Shown here: piece after piece, positions 6,879-15,500 of the stretch
Numbering within the stretch: position 1 is the stretch's first letter
Layout: each line of letters opens with the position of its first letter
Source of the DNA: Kipferlia bialata
Lineage: Eukaryota; Fornicata
Length of the DNA stretch: 20,698 nucleotides
Assembly: GCA_003568945.1 (NCBI GenBank)
Contig: BDIP01000359.1
Location: forward strand, 1 to 20,698
Direction: 5' to 3'
Translations under genes and position numbers: made by a program
The notes under the pieces: generated by a model
What the model was told of the DNA's origin: nothing
Seen by the model: only the letters and a program-made list of their open reading frames with translations
Database searches by the model: none

Positions 6879-9229
6879 CTAGCAGGTCTTGGAGAAGTCC
6901 TGGGGTGAGGGTGGGGAAGAGCAACACCTTATATATATATAAACTATGTGTCTCTATATATCAGGGTCTCTCTCTCACTTACTCTCTATCCATATACATA
7001 CCTGATGAGTGACCAGTGTGACATCTGCCGCTGCTGCCATGGCTAGATCTGCCATATATCATACATATACTATATATACATATACTATACATATATATAT
7101 ATATACTGTACCTGATGAGTAACCAGTGTGACATCAGCAGCTGCTGCTGCCATGGCTAGATCAGCCAAATAATATCATACACACATACATGTACTCTATA
7201 TACTATATCTCCCATATATACTAATACATATATATATACATATATACCTGATGTGTCACTAATGTGACATCAGCTGCTGCTGCTGCCATTGCTAGATCAG
7301 CCACAGTGCAGTTCATACGGGAGGGGGAGGGGGTGGCCCTGGGAGTATGAGAAGATAGAACATACATCAGTGTAGTATAAGGGGTGTATACATAATAGAG
7401 AGGGAGAGAGAGATAGCAAGAGTGCAGTTCATACGGGAGGGGGAGGGGGTGGCCCTGGGGGTGAGGCATCTGAAATACATGTCTATAGTCTATGGAGTAT
7501 ACACAATAGAGGGAGAGAGAGATATATAGTAAGAGGGTCAGTTCATACGGGAGGGGGAGGGGGTGGCCCTGGGGGTGAGGCGTCTAGAATACATCAGTGT
7601 AGTATAAGGGGTATACACAATAGAGAGAGAGAGAGAGATATAGTAAGAGTGCAGTTCATACGAGAGGGGGTGGCCCTGGGGGTGAGGTGTATTACATACA
7701 TCACTGTACACTACATATGGAGATGTACATACCTGATAGAGACTGTGGGCTGATCTGTGCTCAGGGGCACTCCCTCCATGCTGTCGGTGCCCCTGGACAC
7801 CTCAGACATTCTGGGGGGTTGGATATGGTGTAATAGACTATAAGAGTATATGTGAGTATGTATAAACAAGATGCTGTCGGTGCCCCTGGACACCTCAGAC
7901 ATTCTGGGGGGTTGGATATGGAGTAATAGACTATAAGTATATATATGACATCCTGGGGGTTGAATTAGCCACAGTGACTGGTGCTATATTGCATAGTTCA
8001 CATGAATAGTGTATATACAATAGTACTTCCATCCGCATATCCATACCTCTCTGCCACCGTGACCGGTGCTGTGTGTGTGTATGCCATCAATGCATTATAT
8101 CTATATATATATATATATATGCATACATCACTTGATACCTCTCTGCCACAGTGACTGGTGCTGTGTGCTGGGCATGTCATCAATGCATTATGTATATACA
8201 CTATATATATATATACTATCCACCATACCTCTCTGCCACTGTGACTGGTGCTGTGTGTCTGTTGTGCCTGGCCTCCATACATTATATATATACTATGTAT
8301 ATATATATATATACATACATACCTCTCTGCCACCGTGACTGGTGCTGTATGGGGTATGTGCCTGGCCTCACCGGATATAGGTAGAGACAGACGGGCAGGG
8401 GCTGGGGGTTAGACTATTCAAGGAATCACACATACAGTAGGCGCACCATATATACCCACAGTTTACCTCCGGTCCACATCCAATGTCAGTGTAATGGAGC
8501 ATATACAGTGTATATAGAAACTACACACCTTCTGGATCCGGTCCACACCCCATGTCTATGTATAGAGTCTTGTATATATATACATACGCACACACACATA
8601 TATATACATATATATATCACACATCACACACCTTCTGGATCCGGTCCACACCCCATGTCTGTACCGGTGGATGTGGAGGTGCCTACTGGGGGTCAGTGTG
8701 ATAGAGAATATTGGATCATCTGTAACAACTAGCGACTAGAAACCGAACACAATCCACACCTGACGACGGCCTAGTGGTGATTGGCTCCATGACACTCCCC
8801 CTCTCTCTCTCTCCCCTACTGCCACTGAATGAATATAGGTCATTCCACTCCCGAGAGGTGCTACGGTGCGCAGAGGCTGGGGTCAAAGATACATTTACAT
8901 CCTCATAAACACGATATACAAGATCTAAGACAGAGAAAGAGAGTGCATCAGATGCTGCGGTGCGCAGAGGCTGGGATCAGGGGAAAAGGATCGTGATGCA
9001 TACACATATATACTATAGTGATACGTGGAAAATGAAATAGAGAGATTATTACAAGTGGAGGTGCTACGGTGCGCAGAGGCTGGGGGGTGAGGATACGGTC
9101 AATGACTATACTCTACAATATATCATAAGTATCATCCCCCTCCCTACCTGCCTCCCTCATCCTGTGCCTGTCACTGTCTCTGACTGTGCCCCCTGCCATG
9201 ACACGGTCAATCTCAGCCCTGATAGTGTT

Positions 9230-9266
<37 letters not shown>

Positions 9267-10257
9267 TCCATTAAAATAGTCACGGTCAATCTCAGCCCTG
9301 GGGTGAGAGAGAGAGAGAGAAAGAGACTGGATACGTAACAGAGAGAGTGTATATATCTGACTGTGTCATGACTCGGTCAATCTCGGCCCTAGGAGGGTGA
9401 GACACATACAAATACAAGCATAATTCCCATAGCGACGCCATGAGGAAGTATCAATGCACACCTTAGCACATTGGTGAGCCCTAGCTCCCTCTGTCCCCCC
9501 TCCAATCTGTGGGATGCAATACCTGAGGGGGTGGCACCCAGACCAACCTTGAGGCCCATGCCTAAGGGGTTAGATGGTTATATACACAGTGTATTACACA
9601 ATAGTAACTACTCTATATACACCTATGCCCACCTTGAGGCCCATGCCTGGGGGGTTAGATGGTGTATATATACGGTTACGAATACAGGGGGAAAGACCTG
9701 ATATATACTCATTCCCACCTGGCTGTCCGTCAATACCACCCAGCATATCGACAGTATAGATACACTGACTGTATGTATACATATATACACACAATACTAT
9801 ACACACATACCTGGCTGTCCGGCTGTCGTTGCATGTATAGTATATGATTAATGACTGTATATATACATATATACACACCACCCTATACTGATTCCTACCT
9901 GGCTGTCCGTCTATGCCCCCCAGCATGTCGTTGTAGGCATCCAGCTTGGCACCCTGGGGGTGAGGGTGTGTATAGATACACATATGCATATATATACCCT
10001 ACCTGAATGGGTGCTGTCCACTGGTTGTGTCTCATGTGCTCCTCTGTGAAGCCGGCACCCTTCATCTCGTACCAGCCCTAGGATGAGTGCAATGTATATA
10101 TGGAAACTCTCTTTGTATGTATGTTTATATGTATATAATAATATATACATATGCAAATACACTCATACCTGCACTGGCCTCCTAGTCCTGTCTCTCTCAA
10201 TGTCTCTCATGCATGTCTGCAGGTGGTTCTCATCCATCCTGGGGTTACTTCAATATC

Positions 10258-10297
<40 letters not shown>

Positions 10298-12339
10298 ATA
10301 TATATGTTATCATCCATCCTGGGGGGTTATATAGAGGTGTATACAAATANNNNNNTATATGTTATCATCCATCCTGGGGGGTTATATAGAGGTGTATACA
10401 AATACATGATACTATTATATACATGTATATACATATGTGAATATATACATGTCTGCAGGTGGTTCTCATCCATTCTGGGGGGTTAGGGATTCAAGTATAC
10501 AATGATAATACACATATATATACACCTCAACTGACTCGGCGTTCTGGGACCACTTGCAACTATCACATAGAATGTGTGTCCGCTGTGTACAACATATAAT
10601 ATATACTATATATAATAACACATATGCGCATGAATATATATACCTGAGTTGGCTGAGGATGCTTGTTGTGTTGGCCAGCATCTTGCCAGAGGCACCGTCC
10701 TTGAGGTTGACCTGGGGGGTCAGTGTCAGTATAAGTATCAGGGAAAGTGTCAATAACAAAACACTCTTATATATGAGGACATAGGCTGTCTGTATATATA
10801 TAACACATATTTATACACGTGTATCAATACCTCCAGACTAGGCACCCCAGGTGCAGTTGCATTCATGCCAGAGGGACGGCGGCTGGGGGGTGAGAGGGGG
10901 AAATACAAATAGCATCCTTAAAGAACTATGCCCATCGTGTATTACATATACTGTATACATACACATATGTATATATCACACCCACCTTGCTAGTGTCTCC
11001 AACAGGTCTCTATGCCTCTGCACAGGGACTGAGGTGACAGGACGCTGGGGGGTGGCTGGGGGGTTAGAGAGGAACATCATCTATAGTAGGACGCATAATA
11101 TCCAGATCCATCCATACATCCCCTTGTCAGTCTCCTTGTCCCCTCTCTCTCTCCATCTCTCTCTCTCTTCACATATACTACACTACTACTATGCATACCT
11201 CCCCCCTTGTCTGCCTCCTTGTCCTCTGTCTGTCTACTACGCATGGCACCCCTAGATGGTGAGATATGTAGGTACACATACACACACACACATAGGTGAG
11301 ATAAACAACAAATACATATATATACACCATTGATGTACATATACATTCATATTTATACATATACTACGCATGGCACCCCTGGGAGGTGAGATATGCAAAC
11401 ACATTCAGATAACACCACTATGGTATCAATAATCACTGGTTATACACATAGAGAAATGGGTGGCGCTGGGGGAGGGAGGGATGGGGGGTGGGCAGATATG
11501 GACACAATACAATACATGTGGTACATCTATATACACTGATACTACATATCTATATACAACACACCTACTGAGTGACCGTGTGAGTGGGCTGATCCCTGGG
11601 CCAGTCGAGTAGTAGCTCCTGGGGGTCAGTGATGTATGGATGTAGTATATATACACACATACATACCTATATGTACATATGTATACATATATCATACCTG
11701 GGTGTCCTCTCCCTTATCCTGCCGGCCTTGATGGGGGCCCTGTTGGTGCGGCTGGGGTAAGAAGACACGCATATATATATATATATATATGTATAGGGGT
11801 ATATATGAAATCTCACTCTGTGTCTGATACTACCTGATGGGTTGGTGCGGCTGGGGAAAGGTACAGAAGTACAGACATAAACTCAAGGTACATATGTATA
11901 CAATCTCATACATATATATATATATATATATGTATGTATTAACATCCACCACTTGATGTGACTTGTCCGGGGTCCCATCGTGTCCCTACACATACTCCAT
12001 GCATATATATGTATATATTATTAGACTAATAAACACACTCACTTTATGTGCACTGTCCTGGGTCCCATCGTGTCTCTCACTCCTCTGACCACAGGCTTTC
12101 CCCTGATTAAGGGGATCTCCCTGGGGGCCTGGGCTAGGGCCTAGGATGGTGAGATGATCATATCGAAAAGAAATCTATCATGAATATAACATGTAATATA
12201 TACTTGTAGATAGACACAAAGGGTTGTAACATACCGTATATAATATATACGGTATATACTATATATGTAATATACAGTATATACCTTAGCGATCTCTGCC
12301 TTTCTGGCCTTGTGGGGGTCAGGGGGGGCACGTCTTCGT
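6879..12339 (-). CDS. 20-exon gene, unrecognised basic/serine-rich protein
   Basis: Exons in transcript order: 12339-12285, 12140-12043, 11751-11698, 11618-11565, 11251-11199, 11055-10986, 10882-10831, 10711-10644, 10582-10526, 10238-10169, 10077-10003, 9953-9899, 9561-9462, 9218-9148, 8876-8760, 8685-8632, one 22-nt microexon (best 8344-8323, with three equivalents), 7810-7733, 7338-7248 and 6899-6879 (stop TAG). All junction phases agree, giving about 437 residues. The N-terminal end is Arg/Lys-rich (RRRAPPDPHKARKAEIAK, PLIRGKPVVRGVRD). The middle holds polar helix-like segments (MDENHLQTCMRDIERDRTRR, YEMKGAGFTEEHMRHNQWT) and Gly-rich turns (DMLGGIDGQPG, MGLKVGLGATPSG). The C-terminal third is Ser/Thr-rich with an Ala run and ends DFSKTC. 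I see no signal peptide, membrane segment or known catalytic motif. Exon 10582-10526 could start later in the same phase. The first exon needs an upstream partner that I cannot place. Most introns contain copies of exon edges. Confidence 0.72.
7002..7296 (-). repeat. Three copies of the gene C exon 19 end with donor
   Basis: Copies at about 7296-7248 (true exon), 7166-7112 and 7052-7002 all encode DLAM-Ala(n)-DVTLVTHQ followed by a GTAT or GTAC donor. The Ala run has five, five and four residues. Outside the run all base differences are synonymous (GCC/GCA, CTG/TTA, GTC/GTT/GTG, ACT/ACA). TA tracts separate them. The two intronic copies lack a standard acceptor; GATCTAG inside them is the only nearby AG. 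Confidence 0.85.
7303..7688 (-). repeat. Four copies of the gene C exon 19 start with acceptor
   Basis: The acceptor plus exon start (encoding ATPSPSRMNC) occurs at about 7341-7305 (true exon), 7465-7422, 7580-7537 and 7687-7649. Spacing is about 110-120 bases. Copies include CACCCCCAG and the exon edge, then GA-rich microsatellite and TA sequence. They are nearly identical; the last has lost six bases of the G-rich run. Each intronic acceptor competes with the true one but leads only into intron. Confidence 0.85.
7733..7910 (-). repeat. Duplicated start of gene C exon 18
   Basis: The acceptor CCCCCCAG and the first 33 bases or so of exon 18 (MSEVSRGTDS) recur unchanged at about 7916-7869, upstream in the transcript. 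A remnant of the acceptor also seems fused to a decayed microexon copy at about 7950-7985. Confidence 0.85.
8047..8344 (-). repeat. Four tandem 22-nt microexons, each with acceptor and donor
   Basis: Copies at 8068-8047, 8160-8139, 8250-8229 and 8344-8323 repeat every 90-94 bases. Each is preceded by CAG and followed by GTATGG, GTATCA or GTATGT. They supply the codon ends A-PVTVAE-R between exons 16 and 18, and the 22-base length is what the phases require. The only differences are third-position changes (CCG/CCA, ACG/ACT). Using one copy or all four keeps the frame; two or three would shift it. A fifth, decayed copy lies near 7968-7985. Confidence 0.85.
8467..8685 (-). repeat. Copies of the gene C exon 16 end with donor
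   Basis: The end of exon 16 (DMGCGPDPE, donor GTGTG) at 8660-8632 recurs at about 8551-8530, and a shorter variant followed by GTAAAC lies at about 8491-8470. The near copy is identical; the far one has diverged. Confidence 0.8.
8851..9086 (-). repeat. Three copies of the gene C exon 15 start with acceptor
   Basis: CCCAGCCTCTGCGCACCG occurs at about 8879-8862 (true exon) and, further upstream in the transcript, at about 8974-8957 and 9084-9067. The 9084 copy matches for at least 22 bases of exon. The 8974 copy has a synonymous CGT/CGC and an early divergence. Confidence 0.85.
9148..9401 (-). repeat. Three copies of the gene C exon 14 start
   Basis: The start of exon 14 (AEIDRV) at 9218-9200 recurs near 9302-9281 and 9390-9365. 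The last copy differs from the exon by GCT/GCC and CGT/CGA, both synonymous, before it ends. A (GA)n tract sits between. Confidence 0.82.
9462..9657 (-). repeat. Duplicated start of gene C exon 13
   Basis: The exon start (MGLKVGLG) at 9561-9535 recurs at about 9648-9622 as MGLKVGIG with its own CCCCCCAG acceptor. Two changes are synonymous and one is Leu to Ile. Confidence 0.82.
9712..9953 (-). repeat. Three copies of the gene C exon 12 end with donor
   Basis: The exon end NDMLGGIDGQP (9932-9899, donor GTAGG) recurs at about 9752-9719 before GTGGG with four synonymous changes (GAC/GAT, GGG/GGT, GGC/GGT, ATA/ATT). A shorter copy with an internal deletion lies at about 9832-9811 before GTATG. 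Confidence 0.83.
10231..10483 (-). repeat. Copies of the gene C exon 10 start with acceptor
   Basis: CCCCAGGATGGATGA recurs: the true exon start at about 10244-10230, short copies at about 10325-10307 and 10380-10362, and a longer one at about 10482-10447 that keeps some 27 bases of exon. TA microsatellites separate them. Confidence 0.82.
10350..10355. other. Six-base assembly gap (N)
   Basis: The 49 bases before the gap (10301-10349) are identical to the 49 bases after it (10356-10404). The simplest reading is two contig ends that overlap but were not merged, so one of the exon 10 start copies here may not exist. Confidence 0.85.
10986..11070 (-). repeat. Tandem acceptors at gene C exon 6
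   Basis: CCACCCCCCAG is present directly after CCCCCCAG, giving two acceptor AGs 11 bases apart (exon starting at 11055 or 11044). Only the upstream one keeps the frame with exon 5. Confidence 0.7.
11199..11390 (-). repeat. Duplicated start of gene C exon 5
   Basis: GGGTGCCATGCGTAGTA at the exon start (11251-11235) recurs at about 11380-11364 with a CCTCCCAG acceptor before it, then passes into AT-rich sequence. Confidence 0.82.
11698..11857 (-). repeat. Duplicated start of gene C exon 3
   Basis: CCCCAGCCGCACCAACC is found at about 11857-11841, upstream of the true acceptor and exon start at 11757-11741. The copy keeps only about ten exon bases. Confidence 0.7.
11949..12076 (-). repeat. Duplicated end of gene C exon 2
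   Basis: The exon end (TMGPRTVHI, donor GTGAGTG) at 12076-12043 recurs at about 11980-11949. Of the four base-level differences I read, AGG/CGG and ATA/ATC are synonymous; the rest fall in one codon (Val to Ser). Confidence 0.75.
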
Positions 12340-12528
12340 CTGGGGTGAGAGGGTAATAGAGAGAGAGAGAGAGAGAGAGAGAGTAAGAGATACAAATAGG
12401 AGGGGGGGGGGGGGGGGGGGGGTTACGGGGGGGGGGGGGGTTTCTCCCCCCCCCCCCCCCCCCCCCCCTCCATACTGAAATATACATCACCGTTTCCACA
12501 CTTGTCTTCTGCCACTCATATACCCTAT
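12340..12528. promoter_or_regulatory. Head-to-head interval of genes C and D with G and C runs
   Basis: Fewer than 200 bases separate the first placed exons of two divergent genes. The interval holds a GA run (about 12357-12383), G21 (12402-12422), G14 (12427-12440) and C23 (12446-12468). The G14 and C23 can pair across TTTCT, and the G runs could form quadruplexes. It probably carries the 5' ends of both genes, but I see no TATA box or initiator I would defend. Homopolymer lengths may be assembly artefacts. Confidence 0.45.
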
Positions 12529-15500
12529 ATGTCCCTTCATCATGATGCTTCGGTGCTCACAGAGTATATGTGCTGTGCACTTCCTTACCAGTTACTCTCC
12601 ATTACCCTAACCACAGTGACTAGGGAGCACTATATCCCTGTCCCCGGTGTCCCTTCCACTGCCCCCTCCGTCTCTAGACAGCCCCCCTCCACGGTCACCC
12701 TGTTTGGAGAGGTGTCCAACATTCCCATTGCCAGTAAGGGTGTAGGTGTAGCGGGAGGTGCAGCCTCCCAGGCCCAACAGCTAGTCCACATGGCCCAGAC
12801 TGATATGGCCATGTCTGATGTGAGTATGGCCAGGGTGGTGGAGGCATCAACATCCCTCTCTCCCCCATCGGTCGCTGCATCTAACGCAGTGTCCCCAGCT
12901 GACTCTGTGTCCACCAAACACCCAACCCCGCCCTCCCAGGTGTCTGATAGTGGTGTGTCAACCACCCTGAACCTACACACTGTGTCACAGGGAGAGACTG
13001 CAGCAGTGACAGGGACAGAGACTAAGGTGAAGGTGAAGGGGAGAGGGAGAGGGAGACCCAGGAAGGCCAAGGGGGCTGGTGCTGAGTCTGCCCCCAAGCC
13101 CCGAGGCAGGCCCAGGGGGACACCCTCCCACACCACAATGTCGCTCAACAAGAGACTGGTGGTGCTGGAGGAGCAGGTGAGTATGAATATAGGTATATAT
13201 TTATAGGTATATATTTGTGTAGTACTATGTATATGTAAATGGTAATGTAGTAAGAGACTGGTGGTGCTGGAGGAGCAGGTGAGGAGGAGTGGTATATATG
13301 TATGTTCGTGTATAGTAATAGTGTGTTATGTTTCTCTCACCCCCAGACCACCACCGCTGCCCCTCTCTCCATGGTGACTGAACTGACACGGAGGGTACAG
13401 CAGCTTGAGGCACAGGTGGGTAGTGGCCGTGTGCATCATTATGTCTAAGTATATATGCACTTATCTATTGTTCTAATGCCCCCTCACCCCAGTTCCAGTC
13501 CCTGAGTCAGACCGGTGCCACACAGAGACAGGGGGGCATGGCATCTACCCCTGCTTCCATGGCCACAGCACCTATAGCCCCTGTGGCCCCACCTGTCCCT
13601 GTCCAGATACCCACTGGCAATGGACACACAAGACCAGCAGGTGGGGATGGAGGAGTGTAGTGTGGTAATAGCTAATGTCTAAGTTGGTCACACTTTTGGA
13701 TGTCGGGCGTATGTATATTCCATGTGCATTCCATCCATTGATACAGTATACTAACCCTGCCTCTGACCCCAGGTACCACCATGTCCTATGGACCATCGGA
13801 AGGTATGTGTGCCATTGCTATTCTGGATGTTATCATATATGATGTATATGGTGTATATGGTGTATATGGTGTATATGATGTATATGCTGTATTCTTGGCA
13901 ATTATACCTTGTGCATAGTGTGACTCCTTCATGTACTCAATCCCCTGCCCACCCCTTAGGCTCAGCTGCATTCACCAGAACCAAGGTGGAGATGACTCAC
14001 CCGGTGGTCAGGTGGTTTCCTATGCATATATCCGAATACTCCGAGTGCCTTTGTTACTGTTGCAGTAGGGGTTCTCACAGATAACCAACTCACTCTCAGG
14101 CTGAACGGATCTGTCGCCCCCGTTCCTACCCCGGCGCCACAAATGCAGTACCAAGGTATACATGAGACATGATTATATATATCTGAATCTATATGAGTAT
14201 GAATTCATCTTCTACCACACCATGTCCCGCCAACCCCAGTACGTCATGGGGCCTGGACTGCCCAGGAGGCACAGAGGGCCACGGTGCTGCTGAAGTAAGG
14301 ATACTAGTAAGGATATACTAGTATATGAAGCTGCAGGAGTCGTCTCAGTTCATCAGTCGCTACAGTGATTGTTGAGGGTTTCTCTCCCCCTTGGGTTTCT
14401 CTGACTACCCTGTCGTCCATCATGATACTCTCTATACCCTGTTGTATGTATTGATCTAGTCCCTCACACACAAGTCAGAGGAAGGAGGAGATTGCAGCCT
14501 TGAAGAGAGAGCTCCAGACATACAGGGGACAGGGTGCACAAGGCGGAATGGTACGTCATTACACCTTGGAATTTGTGCCTCCCCCTCCCACTAGTCTCAT
14601 CCTCACTCTCAGGCCCCTGACGCTATGCTGAGGGAGCAGCAGAGACAGGTGGGTGTGAGTCTGATAGTTATGGCACTCTATGTTTGGCAATGTCTGTCTA
14701 CCTTCCCTCCCCTCACCCCTCAGATGACCAAGGCCCTGAGGGACAAGGACAGGGAGAGAGAGAGGATGGTCAGGTCAGCTGTTGCTGCAGCAGAGAAGGA
14801 GGTGGGGCGTCTTCTATTCTCATACTGTATTCAGTTTCAATTTGTTTTGCTTACTGTCTCTTTCTACATGTGTGATATTGTTTCTCTCTATAGTGTCAAT
14901 TGACTGTGTGGTCTGAATATAACATATCCACTCTAACGTCCCAGGCTGCTGTGGTGATTGAGAGTGGCGAGGCTGAGATTGCCCGGCTCAAGAACGAGGT
15001 GCTGGAGGAGGTGTGTGCCTTGGTTCCATCTTGAAATTTGTGTCATATATATATATATATATGCTTAGTCTGACTCCTGTCCTAAACCCCCCAGGCCAAG
15101 TACGCATGGCGCAGAGAGGCCGACCTGACCATCACCCAGGGCACCCTGCGTGCATTGTGTGCCACCCTGGTACCCTCAGATACTAAGGGGGCAGAGGAGG
15201 CACCCCCACCCACTGGGCCTGTGCAGGGTCCATCTGCCAAGAGGCCACCCTCCGTGGAGCATGTACCTGGGATGCCCGTGCCCTCCCTCAGTGCCGTGCC
15301 CAGTAACCATTTGGCCAGTCTCATCGAGGGCATGGAGGAGAGGGCAGAGTGGGGTATGGGGTGTATGTATATATGTATACTATGTATTGTCCACACATAT
15401 ATATGTATATATATATTGAATGAGGGCATGGAGGAGAGGGCAGAATGGGGTGAGGACTCTGTTGTATTTATATCGATACACGTACATGTAAGTTTGGAAT

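Noticed and set aside
7303-8344. Regular direct repeats that could be taken for a CRISPR-like array
   Set aside because: Repeats are exon edges in frame with neighbouring exons, the spacers are microsatellite sequence, and the host is a eukaryote.
10526-10582. CxxC zinc-knuckle reading (CDSCKW) of gene C exon 9
   Set aside because: That frame disagrees with the phases of both neighbouring exons. The phase-consistent reading is GHTFYVIVASGPRTPSQL.
11455-11480. Possible extra exon before gene C exon 5
   Set aside because: A CCCCCAG acceptor is present but exons 4 and 5 already join in frame, and no donor of usual form follows at a fitting distance.
12141-12499. First exon of gene C across the G/C runs (ATG at 12499)
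   Set aside because: The reading passes through the homopolymers as Gly and Pro runs and gives the wrong phase for exon 12339-12285.
12630-13151. Open frame of 173 codons on the minus strand
   Set aside because: It lies wholly opposite gene D exon 1, whose AT-hooks and splice phases are convincing. It has no splice context of its own.
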